Shown here one piece after another: positions 22,363 to 28,696 of a DNA stretch of 38,124 nt. The stretch is taken from positions 1 to 38,124 of IMG/VR virus record IMGVR_UViG_3300047548_000040; one strand, written 5' to 3'. Below the pieces are notes generated by a model. That model worked only from the letters and a program-made list of their open reading frames with translations, had not been told where the DNA came from and did no database searches. A program made the position numbers and the translations under genes. Position 1 is the stretch's first letter; every line of letters starts with the position of its first letter. This DNA comes from a virus.

Positions 22363-23125
22363 TAAGTTCTCCTAAATAGTTTTTAAATGCTTGAGTATAT
22401 TTCTCAAGAGTTGTACCATACAGACCGGGTGCTGTGTTCACTTCAAAGACGAAGATTTTATTATCCAGCTCACGGTACCCAACATCAACAGCGCCAAAGT
22501 CAAGGCCAAGAATGTTGACAGCACGACAACACTCATCCAAGAGCTGCTGGGGTGGATTAATGTCGCACCGAGCATAGATCCAGCCGTTAGAATGATTGCG
22601 AATACCAGTTCTAGGGCCAGTATAATCAAGACGTTTCTTTTTCTGTTGAACATCAATTACCTTTCCTTTAAATACATGAACACGATACTCATGTTTATGT
22701 TTAGTTTCAATTGTATACAACGGAGCATCAACTAAATCATAAGTTGTATCACTAATAATTATACCACTACCACTGTGTCCTGTCAAGGACGTTCGACAAT
22801 ATACTTTTCTATTAGGATGCACACCCCATAGATTACTGATGTCATACCTAGTTGTAGCCCATAGAGGTATGTGACCAAAGCCTGCGGCTTCAAATGCTTT
22901 GAATGTCTTAAGCTTGTTACATGCTAGTGCAATAGCACTGTGTTTGTTTAAGTCATGCTCCGCATGCAGGATCTCACTTGGTCGTGAGTTACCCCAGTTA
23001 ATAATAATGTCCTTGCGTCTCGCATCGTAAGTTGGTCTTACTCGCTTGACACCTAGACTACTAGCCAATGACTTGGCACTAATAGATCCTATCTTATATG
23101 GGAATAACTTCAATCTAAAAGGCAT
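22349..23125 (-). CDS. ATP-grasp ligase-like protein
   Basis: A 258-residue protein of the ATP-grasp superfamily, which activates a carboxylate with ATP and joins it to an amine. Supporting segments are FKAFEAAGFGHIPLWATT (about 74-91), KVYCRTSLTGHSGSGIIISD (106-125, nucleotide-binding strand and loop), EYRVHVFKGKVIDVQQKKK (145-163), and GLDFGAVDVGY...KIFVFEVNTAPGL (about 208-234) with the metal-binding Asp, Glu and Asn. It belongs to a block with an amidoligase and a glutamine amidotransferase. Its ATG and ribosome binding site are embedded in the last codons of the upstream gene. Substrate unknown. Confidence 0.88.
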   Translation of the reverse strand: MPFRLKLFPYKIGSISAKSLASSLGVKRVRPTYDARRKDIIINWGNSRPSEILHAEHDLNKHSAIALACNKLKTFKAFEAAGFGHIPLWATTRYDISNLWGVHPNRKVYCRTSLTGHSGSGIIISDTTYDLVDAPLYTIETKHKHEYRVHVFKGKVIDVQQKKKRLDYTGPRTGIRNHSNGWIYARCDINPPQQLLDECCRAVNILGLDFGAVDVGYRELDNKIFVFEVNTAPGLYGTTLEKYTQAFKNYLGELNGLR

Positions 23126-23408
23126 AGCCTTGCTCCTTCCGTCTACGATACATTTGCTTAATCTTCCTATTAATTTTATAGTAAGGGCCTTTATCAGTTT
23201 CTTCTATAATATCTACATGATCAACTCCTATCCAGAATTTAATTCCGTCATCTGAACTTGGTTGAATTCCTGTAAGATATGAAAACTCAATTAAGTATTC
23301 TGTTCCATCACTGGTAACATCTATAATTATACCCTCACTTCCGGGTTTGGTATATCTATAATGATTACCATTAGTTATAACAACTTTAGTTCCGATATCA
23401 AAAAGCAT
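23115..23408 (-). CDS. SH3-like small protein, paralogue 1
   Basis: A 97-residue beta-rich protein (LFDIGTKVVITNGNHYRYTK, EGIIIDVTSDGTEYLIEF, FWIGVDHVDII) resembling KOW/SH3-barrel proteins, with a basic C-terminal helix ending KQMYRRRKEQGYAF. The next gene upstream ends in nearly the same 15 residues, so the two are tandem paralogues. I choose the ATG at 23408 after AAAGGAG; an earlier start would run through that site. The last codons supply the ribosome binding site and ATG of the ATP-grasp gene. Role unknown, presumably with the ligase cluster. Confidence 0.75.
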   Translation of the reverse strand: MLFDIGTKVVITNGNHYRYTKPGSEGIIIDVTSDGTEYLIEFSYLTGIQPSSDDGIKFWIGVDHVDIIEETDKGPYYKINRKIKQMYRRRKEQGYAF

Positions 23409-23694
23409 AACCCTGCTCCTTTCTTCGTTCATACATTCTCTTAACTTTATTACTAATGATTTCTATTTGAGTCATTTCGGTAATAATTTTCCAATCTAAT
23501 TCCCATCCATTCGGATCAGTTGTATGATGAATATCTCCTTCTTCCTTAAGATGTTTTATCTTTCCTTTACTGTAGAAACCTATAGTTTTTAAGACTGTAG
23601 GATAACCTGTTCGTTTAGATACATCTACAACAAGATAACAAATAGAATTATCAGAGTTACTATACCCAATTATATCACCTATTTTAAAAGACAT
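23398..23694 (-). CDS. SH3-like small protein, paralogue 2
   Basis: A 98-residue protein: MSFKIGDIIGYSNSDNSICY, LVVDVSKRTGYPTVLKTIGF, a central TTDPNGWELDW, and the C-terminal VKRMYERRKEQGYAF shared with its neighbour. The FKIGDI opening also resembles the C-terminal domain of the adjacent glutamine amidotransferase (YLKVGDIVKL), so three related barrel domains may be present in a row. The ATG at 23694 follows GAGGAG embedded in the end of the amidotransferase gene. Function unknown. Confidence 0.75.
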   Translation of the reverse strand: MSFKIGDIIGYSNSDNSICYLVVDVSKRTGYPTVLKTIGFYSKGKIKHLKEEGDIHHTTDPNGWELDWKIITEMTQIEIISNKVKRMYERRKEQGYAF

Positions 23695-24571
23695 CTGCAG
23701 CTCCTCTTGAATAGTCAAATGGAATTACTTCATCATCTTCAATAACTAAATCTATTAAAGCAAAAGGAACATTATATGCAAAAGAATTGTCTTGAATCTC
23801 AGCATCATCACGCATTAGATCAGCTGTGTAATTAGCATTGACACTAACTACCTCAAAGATTTCACCACGCTTAAATGTTTCTTTTGTATCCCAGTCATGG
23901 AAGTTATTAGTAAGCTTTACAATATCACCTACCTTTAAGTAAGGTGAGCTAGTATACTTAGGCGGACTTACCATAGGCAAAGTTGCACTGCTGCTGTAGT
24001 AACTTTTAGGGTTTGCTACAGGTTTAGGTGGAACATATGGCTTGTAACTACTGTTAGAATACCAGACATTGTTATCCCAGATACCTTTACTTTCGTTGAA
24101 GATATCGTAATTTCCATGACGATCTAAGAAGATAAGCTTAGAGTATCCAATACGAGCTTCAATCAAACTCTTCATAGCTGGTTGGAACAGTGATAAGTTA
24201 CCCCACTTACTTACAAGTGGCTTGATAATCTCGTCATTGAAATGACTAGTATCTGATTGATCACCAACACCAAAGCCTGAGATTACCCCATTATGAACAA
24301 AACCAAGAGAGCTATTAACGAGAAACGGATGACAGTTTGCTTCATCAATAGCACCGTGTGTTTTAATTCTGAAATGTAATACTGCTTGTTTTTTCTCATG
24401 CTTTTTATATGCTTTCCAAAAGTCATTGAAAGTAAAGAAACCCTTTTCCATTACAAGTTCTTTGTTGCTTGCATACATAAAGCCTGCACCATCAGGATTA
24501 GAACGGAAACATTCTTGCAATGTTGCTTGGGAAATCTTTGTATCTTTAGGTTTGTAAATAGCAATACACAT
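23684..24571 (-). CDS. Class II glutamine amidotransferase-like protein with C-terminal SH3-like domain
   Basis: A 295-residue protein. Cys2 follows the initiator Met (MCIAIYKPKD), as for N-terminal-nucleophile glutamine amidotransferases. Other family motifs are NPDGAGFMY (about 30-38), VLHFRIKTHGAIDEANCHPF (about 64-83) and GFVHNGVISGFG (about 90-101). The enzyme would release ammonia from glutamine or act as an amide hydrolase. Residues about 185-215 are a Pro/Ser/Tyr linker, and 215-280 a barrel-like domain (YLKVGDIVKLTNNF) akin to the next two proteins. Its ATG overlaps the amidoligase stop (TAATG), linking the two enzymes. Confidence 0.85.
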   Translation of the reverse strand: MCIAIYKPKDTKISQATLQECFRSNPDGAGFMYASNKELVMEKGFFTFNDFWKAYKKHEKKQAVLHFRIKTHGAIDEANCHPFLVNSSLGFVHNGVISGFGVGDQSDTSHFNDEIIKPLVSKWGNLSLFQPAMKSLIEARIGYSKLIFLDRHGNYDIFNESKGIWDNNVWYSNSSYKPYVPPKPVANPKSYYSSSATLPMVSPPKYTSSPYLKVGDIVKLTNNFHDWDTKETFKRGEIFEVVSVNANYTADLMRDDAEIQDNSFAYNVPFALIDLVIEDDEVIPFDYSRGAADVF

Positions 24572-26112
24572 TATGCGAACTCCTTGATTTTGTTAGCTAA
24601 TTGTGGGTAAGTCTTAACTTGTTTAAGAACCCAACTAATAAAGTTTGTATGAGATAGTTGTTCCTTGAGAGGAATAGCTAAACTAGCTGGCATTGAATAG
24701 TCAACCAATGCTTTACAGAACTGCATCTTGTATGCAAATTCCTCGAATGACATAGGAGTACTAAAGATACGGAACTCAATAGTCTCTTTAGGATTGAGAT
24801 TAAGAGCGTTGTATCTTTCACTATGTTGTTTAGCAATCCACGGAAAAGTAACAGTCCGTTTAGGATCTACATTGCAGTAGTGATTTGGTTCACGACCAGC
24901 AATGAATGTTACAAATGGTTTGTTGTCCACCTTGTTCATGAACGCAGTTATCTTACCTATTGTAAATAAGCTAAGTGGTGCTTTACTTACATGCACATGC
25001 ATACCTACATTAGATGCAATAGATAACTCAGAAGGAAGATTAGAATAAAACTTATTGAATTCTTCCATGTGAATATCTAATGTAGCTGGACAAGATACAA
25101 TCTCAAAGCCATTACGAATACTACCATCAGCTTTCATAATAGCATGGTTCTTTAATAGCTTACCAACTTTAACAGATGCAACTTCTCTATCTGAAGTTTC
25201 GTACTCCAATTCACAACCTAAATAAATAGGAACTTCTCTAGGCTTAACATTCTTTGCTTTGAACTTAAGTAGTTCAGGAACCCTAGTAGAATAGTTATGA
25301 ATCTTGTAGTGTTTCTCAAGACACTTGTAACAGATACCATCTTCAGGTTCAATAGCCTGTGTTGGAACTTCTTCATTACATTCAGGACATTTACAAGTTC
25401 CTTCACCTTTATCATATACTCTATCACCATACAATATTTGTGTATGTCTTACTAGATAGAAATCACGAACTAGTTTAAGTTTATATTTTTTAATATCTAT
25501 TTTACGGTCAATAGCTACTTCTTTATTGTCTAGTTTATAATATGAGAATTGACCACTTATTAATAGCTTACCAGTTAAATGGCAAATAACAACACGATTT
25601 AATAATACACTACGAATATCGTCATTACATAGTTGGTTATATTGTTCGCTACCTTTTGGGTGTTCAGGTTTATCATATCTATTAGTTAGTTCTTTATCTA
25701 ACTCTGCAAGCATTCGATCAATAACATAACTACTCATATAGCTACGATAGTCTGTCCGTTTGTATAGTGCTTTCCAGAATCCTACTAATAGTTTCTTTGT
25801 AGTAAGACTACGGAAACGCAAAGGATTATAAATGTAGTACAATGCATCAATAACAGCTGCATGAAAATCACGGCAGTCTGCATTGACAATACCTAGTTCT
25901 ATTGCTTTGTCTACATCTTTACCAAATACACTATTATATCGATAACCTTTACCAAACTGAACAAGTTTGAAACCTTTGTATGAAATAGTAACTACGTCTA
26001 CTTTATCACCCCAAGGATCAGGTACTTTATCAAACTCTACAGTTACATCACTGTTTGCATTTGGAATTACATAACCGTTGGCTATGAATTCCTTAACTGT
26101 ATACATCTTCAT
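24571..26112 (-). CDS. Phage amidoligase (glutamine synthetase/GCS-like fold) with N-terminal extension and zinc ribbon
   Basis: A 513-residue protein. Residues 1-235 are an unassigned extension. CKCPECNEEV...GICYKCLEKH (about 239-263) is a four-Cys zinc ribbon. Residues about 295-500 match putative amidoligases: YLGCELEYE (about 297-305) with metal-binding Glu, ADGSI..GFEIVS, NVGMHVHVSK (about 365-374) with paired His, and YNALNLNPKETIEFRIF (about 433-449) with Glu and Arg. These enzymes are predicted to form amide bonds on peptides or metabolites. Co-occurrence with ATP-grasp and class II amidotransferase genes is a known association. Substrate unknown. Confidence 0.88.
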   Translation of the reverse strand: MKMYTVKEFIANGYVIPNANSDVTVEFDKVPDPWGDKVDVVTISYKGFKLVQFGKGYRYNSVFGKDVDKAIELGIVNADCRDFHAAVIDALYYIYNPLRFRSLTTKKLLVGFWKALYKRTDYRSYMSSYVIDRMLAELDKELTNRYDKPEHPKGSEQYNQLCNDDIRSVLLNRVVICHLTGKLLISGQFSYYKLDNKEVAIDRKIDIKKYKLKLVRDFYLVRHTQILYGDRVYDKGEGTCKCPECNEEVPTQAIEPEDGICYKCLEKHYKIHNYSTRVPELLKFKAKNVKPREVPIYLGCELEYETSDREVASVKVGKLLKNHAIMKADGSIRNGFEIVSCPATLDIHMEEFNKFYSNLPSELSIASNVGMHVHVSKAPLSLFTIGKITAFMNKVDNKPFVTFIAGREPNHYCNVDPKRTVTFPWIAKQHSERYNALNLNPKETIEFRIFSTPMSFEEFAYKMQFCKALVDYSMPASLAIPLKEQLSHTNFISWVLKQVKTYPQLANKIKEFA

Positions 26113-26278
26113 TTGACTTCTCCATTTGTTTGACTACTCGTTTAAGAATCCAGATCTTTCTAATGACTTGCGCCCTAGTATTACGATCTGCATTATGTGG
26201 GTATCTTCCATAAACTTTATAAAACCAATAGCAGTAAAGTTCATCGAGAGCTAGCTTGTTGTATTTAGATAGACTCAT
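26093..26278 (-). CDS. Small basic protein, unknown
   Basis: A 61-residue basic protein: MSLSKYNKLALDELYCYWFY, then KVYGRYPHNADRNTRAQVIR and a helix IWILKRVVKQMEKS. Its end overlaps the start of the amidoligase gene by about 20 bases, and its last codons contain the amidoligase ribosome binding site. Composition is that of a compact helical protein; no family recognised. Confidence 0.65.
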   Translation of the reverse strand: MSLSKYNKLALDELYCYWFYKVYGRYPHNADRNTRAQVIRKIWILKRVVKQMEKSNEDVYS

Positions 26279-26286
26279 ACAACACC

Positions 26287-26487
26287 CTATAAGCTAGATT
26301 TAATGCCTGAATACACAATAGTTTCATGAGCCTTATGTATTTCTATTGAACATACCTTGTCACTATTTGCGTAATAAATACCAGCAACAAAGATAGAAAT
26401 AGCTATAAACAACTTGAAACAAATTGTCAAGAACCCATTAAGATATTTTATACCTGCTTTGCATTGGTTCAAATAATATTCTAACAT
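26287..26487 (-). CDS. Small membrane protein, unknown
   Basis: A 66-residue protein with one membrane segment near residues 18-40 (FLTICFKLFIAISIFVAGIY) and a C-terminal soluble part (NSDKVCSIEIHKAHETIVYS). The ATG at 26487 follows AAGGAGATTAAA; an upstream in-frame start at 26532 would include that site. The gene belongs to the early minus-strand operon with several other tiny membrane proteins. Function unknown. Confidence 0.7.
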   Translation of the reverse strand: MLEYYLNQCKAGIKYLNGFLTICFKLFIAISIFVAGIYYANSDKVCSIEIHKAHETIVYSGIKSSL

Positions 26488-26551
26488 TTTAATCTCCTTA
26501 CAATTTGGAAATAAATTAAATGGTCGCTTCATACGATTTGTGTGTTAGGTA

Positions 26552-26579
26552 GGCCCCGCAGGGCTGGTTCGTCAGAACC
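26552..26579 (-). other. Two short hairpins at the end of the 57-residue gene
   Basis: GGTTC-GTCA-GAACC (26566-26579) contains the stop codon region, and GCCC-CGCA-GGGC (26553-26564) lies directly after it. There is no T-run in either direction. They may slow ribosomes or polymerase or protect the mRNA end; a terminator is not supported. Confidence 0.45.
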
Positions 26580-26745
26580 CATACTGAGCTATGGAAAGCT
26601 GTCGTTTGGTTTCTGCCACCTGAAACATGTCGTGATATGGAACTTCTTCTAGAAAGCGCCAGCCTTCTGCGAATAACCAGTCGCTGAACTCTTCAACAAC
26701 AATAGTTTCAGAAGGATTAGATTTGAAATACAGTTTGAGCAACAT
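26572..26745 (-). CDS. 57-residue protein, unknown
   Basis: The sequence starts MLLKLYFKSNPSETIVVEEF and includes SDWLFAEGWRFLEEVPYHDM, ending AETKRQLSIAQYGF. AAGGAG stands 7 bases before the ATG. It looks like a folded acidic alpha/beta miniprotein; no family recognised. It follows a stem-loop with a UUCG tetraloop, so its expression may depend on read-through from the upstream gene. Confidence 0.7.
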   Translation of the reverse strand: MLLKLYFKSNPSETIVVEEFSDWLFAEGWRFLEEVPYHDMFQVAETKRQLSIAQYGF

Positions 26746-26757
26746 AACAGACTCCTT

Positions 26758-26783
26758 AGAAAATGGGGAGCCGAAGCCCCCCT
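26758..26783 (-). terminator. Intrinsic terminator or attenuator with UUCG tetraloop
   Basis: On the minus transcript the stem GGGGGGC / GCUCCCC closes a UUCG loop (plus-strand 26765-26782) and is followed by AUUUUCU. It begins a few bases after the stop of the gene ending at 26791 and upstream of the next gene's ribosome binding site. The short U-run suggests partial termination that reduces downstream expression. Confidence 0.75.
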
Positions 26784-26790
26784 GTATATA

Positions 26791-27129
26791 TTAGATATTA
26801 CCTGCATCTTTAGCTTGTTTAACTCTATCGTATTCTGTTTGAACATCTGTTGTGGATGTTGCTTTATTCTCTGGATTATCTATTGTAGCAGCTGTTGTAT
26901 TATCACGAGTAGCCAAATATTTCTTATTAGCTTCTCGAAGAGCAGCAACTTCTGAAAGAATATCTGTAATATCTGACAACAATGGGGATTTGAATCTCAA
27001 CATTGTGATTTGAGCATCTTGTAACATTTTCTCAGCAACCCAAAGTTTCAAACCTGTTGGAGCTTTCTCAGTTAAATCTTCGAATGCAGCGAAATCGAAC
27101 TTACTAGTTTGTGTAGATTTTGTAGCCAT
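26791..27129 (-). CDS. Early protein, unknown (helical)
   Basis: A 112-residue protein starting MATKSTQTSKFDFAAFEDLT, with a helical centre (GLKLWVAEKMLQDAQITMLR; ITDILSEVAALREANKKYL) and a Thr/Asn/Asp-rich C-terminal tail. AGGAGATTC is 8 bases before the ATG at 27129; a longer frame upstream to 27276 crosses a hairpin and lacks a ribosome binding site. It precedes a terminator-like stem, which suggests high expression relative to the genes behind it. Role unknown. Confidence 0.7.
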   Translation of the reverse strand: MATKSTQTSKFDFAAFEDLTEKAPTGLKLWVAEKMLQDAQITMLRFKSPLLSDITDILSEVAALREANKKYLATRDNTTAATIDNPENKATSTTDVQTEYDRVKQAKDAGNI

Positions 27130-27184
27130 TTTGAATCTCCTAAAAAAAATATATATCAATTTAAATTTAAAAAGCGGAAGGAAT

Positions 27185-27215
27185 TTTTCCCCGCTCGCAG
27201 GAACTGCGGGGAAAA
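27185..27215. repeat. Inverted repeat between early genes
   Basis: Perfect 10-bp arms TTTTCCCCGC (27185-27194) and GCGGGGAAAA (27206-27215) with an 11-base loop. An alternative inner stem CGCAG-GAA-CTGCG (27196-27208) is mutually exclusive with part of it. It lies between the 48-residue gene and the 112-residue gene and could act as an attenuator or processing site; there is no clear T-run. Confidence 0.6.
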
Positions 27216-27233
27216 TTACTCCGCAAACTACTT

Positions 27234-27380
27234 CTATACTTTGTGAGGCCAGCAACTGCGGGCGGCATGCCAACATGGGTTACCGTTGGCGTGACGACTG
27301 CGCTGGTCGAGCAATCTATATTTAACTGGATAGAAATAATCAAGAAACTCCTTAAGTTGTATATCGAAATAGTCAATCAT
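27234..27380 (-). CDS. 48-residue early protein, unknown
   Basis: The frame reads MIDYFDIQLKEFLDYFYPVK, then YRLLDQRSRH and a Cys/Trp-rich end (PCWHAARSCW, then PHKV). The start lies one base after the stop of the upstream 28-codon gene, so coupling is likely; no clear separate ribosome binding site is seen. The aromatic N-terminal and Cys/Trp C-terminal composition is unusual. Function unknown. Confidence 0.5.
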   Translation of the reverse strand: MIDYFDIQLKEFLDYFYPVKYRLLDQRSRHANGNPCWHAARSCWPHKV

Positions 27381-27381
27381 T

Positions 27382-27468
27382 TTAAGCTCCAAAGAAAACA
27401 GAAAGAATAATAAAGAAAGCCATTAGCAATGTAGGAAGAACCATGTAAGCAAAGAAATCTTTCGACAT
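27382..27468 (-). CDS. 28-residue membrane peptide
   Basis: MSKDFFAYMVLPTLLMAFFI followed by ILSVFFGA: a short charged start and one hydrophobic helix of about 20 residues. AAGGAG stands 7 bases before the ATG and overlaps the stop of the preceding gene. Together with the next upstream gene it forms a pair of tiny membrane peptides at the front of the early operon. Function unknown; host takeover or superinfection exclusion are possible. Confidence 0.6.
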   Translation of the reverse strand: MSKDFFAYMVLPTLLMAFFIILSVFFGA

Positions 27469-27479
27469 TTTATATCTCC

Positions 27480-27584
27480 TTAGAATAGAGGTGAATTATC
27501 AATAGCATATACTAAACTATATCCGAAGAATATAGCGCAAAGAATAACAACTATATATATTACATTAGAATCATCATGTTTCAT
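27480..27584 (-). CDS. 34-residue membrane peptide, first gene of the early operon
   Basis: MKHDDSNVIYIVVILCAIFF followed by GYSLVYAIDNSPLF: charged start and one hydrophobic helix (about residues 8-28). AAAGGAG lies 7 bases before the ATG, and the TAA overlaps the ribosome binding site of the next gene (TAAGGAG). It is the first minus-strand gene after the regulatory region. Function unknown. Confidence 0.6.
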   Translation of the reverse strand: MKHDDSNVIYIVVILCAIFFGYSLVYAIDNSPLF

Positions 27585-27665
27585 TTTACAACTCCTTTAA
27601 GATAAAGTTAATTACACACAGGCGAATTGCCTGAAGCGTCCCCCATAGTAATTAAATAGTCGTCG

Positions 27666-27671
27666 TGTCAA
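27666..27671 (-). promoter_or_regulatory. Candidate -35 box for the early minus operon
   Basis: TTGACA on the minus strand, 82 bases upstream of the first early gene. No good -10 box follows at 17 bp; TACTAT at 15 bp is the best. A second minus-strand TTGACA lies at 27966-27971, also with a poor -10 box. One of these may be the early promoter, possibly needing an activator. Confidence 0.3.
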
Positions 27672-27957
27672 GGATTTGATACAAACTAGAATTTAGCAGG
27701 CACTAGGTGCTTTAGCACCGTATGTGCTGCTTAATGAGCTTTGTAGCAAACCAGCTCGCTGGCGTTGACAACAAGTGCAAAGACAGATTAGATTTTGTTT
27801 GGGGTTATTTACAAAATCAATCTGGACTGCACTTAGTTGGCACAGACAGACAACTCTGTTGGCTGGCTAGAGTCCTTTACACAGACTATTTAATAGCTAT
27901 ACAATACAAGCGTAAGCGTTTCGTGTGTGTGTATAGCGTCGGTTGCATACTAAAGCG

Positions 27958-27971
27958 TTGACCAGTGTCAA
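27958..27971. promoter_or_regulatory. Operator-like dyad TTGAC-CAGT-GTCAA
   Basis: A perfect 14-base dyad with 5-bp half sites. Its right half forms part of a minus-strand TTGACA box, so a bound protein could control leftward transcription. Confidence 0.4.
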
Positions 27972-28459
27972 AAATCCACATATTATTTGCAAGAAGCTCG
28001 GCTTCGCAGCAAATTATTAAATAAAAAGAGCGATTTTTGAAGCAATCTATGCACTAAACAATGGTGAATTATTCATATAAAAAGATTCTAGGAAATGTAT
28101 AAATAAATCAATGGGATAGAATGCATTAAATATTAGCGTATGGTTGTATAGGATAACTATTGGGAGGAATAAAAAGATATCTTAAGTGTATCACACTAAT
28201 CACATACATCAGATACAGTATTGATTCTAATAAGGATCCTTAGATAATTGTCTATAGGGGGGGATACCTTACCATTATTCTATAATTTATGTAGATACAC
28301 AATCTATACATGAGAGGGTATTATGGGGAGGACTTTGATTACTCGATTATTCACATCACGAAAGTGACTAGATTCTGTGCTCAGAGTTTACCACTCTTCG
28401 CATAGCGAAGGGATTACTCAGGGGTATAGAGAACCTGAGTTTAGATAAAATAAATTACT

Positions 28460-28488
28460 TGACAAATGATTAAAAATATGATACAATA
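28460..28488 (+). promoter_or_regulatory. Near-consensus sigma70 promoter, late arm (upstream)
   Basis: TTGACA (28460-28465) and TACAAT (28483-28488) with a 17-bp spacer. The dyad TTTGT-ATTA-ACAAA (28490-28503) covers the expected start, and two operator-like repeats follow. Confidence 0.8.
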
Positions 28489-28513
28489 TTTGTATTAACA
28501 AAAACAATTAATA

Positions 28514-28572
28514 ACAAATACTGTTAATATTAAATAACAAGAAAGAAAAAAAAAAACAAATATTGTTAATAT
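28514..28572. repeat. Pair of 18-bp direct repeats with internal dyads
   Basis: 28514-28531 and 28555-28572 share AACAAATAyTGTTAATAT, differing at one base, with starts 41 bp apart (about four helical turns). Each contains AACA-n5-TGTT half sites. They lie between the two late promoters. Repressor or activator sites, or iterons of a replication origin, are the two plausible readings. Confidence 0.65.
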
Positions 28573-28632
28573 CTATCGAGGGGTAGTGTATCTAGATGTA
28601 GATCGACTCTTCGAGTCTTCTTTAAATAATAC

Positions 28633-28661
28633 TTGACAAATCCTTTCTTCTATGTTATAAT
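28633..28661 (+). promoter_or_regulatory. Consensus sigma70 promoter of the packaging operon
   Basis: TTGACA (28633-28638) and TATAAT (28656-28661), both exact, 17-bp spacer. The perfect 9-bp inverted repeat GTCTTATAA / TTATAAGAC (28663-28671 and 28678-28686) begins two bases after the -10 box and covers the start site; the ATG is at 28697. Confidence 0.92.
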
Positions 28662-28696
28662 AGTCTTATAACTCCTCTTATAAGACAAAGTTTATT

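Larger units (their letters stand above)
27585..28696. other. Non-coding divergent control region with many hairpins
   Basis: About 1.1 kb without a supported gene, between the early minus operon and the late plus operon. Hairpins seen: CAGGC-GAATT-GCCTG (27619-27633), GGTGC-TTTA-GCACC (27706-27719), a two-part stem ATTTGC..GAAGC/GCTTC..GCAAAT (27985-28014), CTTCGC-ATA-GCGAAG (28396-28410), ACTCAGG/CCTGAGT (28416-28440) and GACTC-TTC-GAGTC (28605-28617). It also holds a G-run near 28257-28263, two plus promoters and repeated AT-rich elements. It is the natural place for early promoters and a replication origin; neither is proven. Stretches 28020-28250 show nothing specific. Confidence 0.6.

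Noticed and set aside
26552-26579. Terminator after the 57-residue gene
   Set aside because: Two GC stems but no T-run on either strand; listed only as hairpins.
26791-27276. Longer start for the 112-residue early protein
   Set aside because: The extra 49 codons cross the 27185-27215 inverted repeat and overlap the 48-residue gene; AGGAG is placed for the ATG at 27129.
27722-27961. 79-codon open frame on the plus strand in the non-coding region
   Set aside because: No ribosome binding site at either ATG, Cys/Arg-rich composition without recognisable fold, overlaps an operator-like dyad, and not connected to a neighbouring gene. Kept as possible but unsupported.
28257-28290. Plus-strand promoter at TATAAT 28281-28286
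   Set aside because: The region 17 bp upstream is a G-run with no -35 resemblance.
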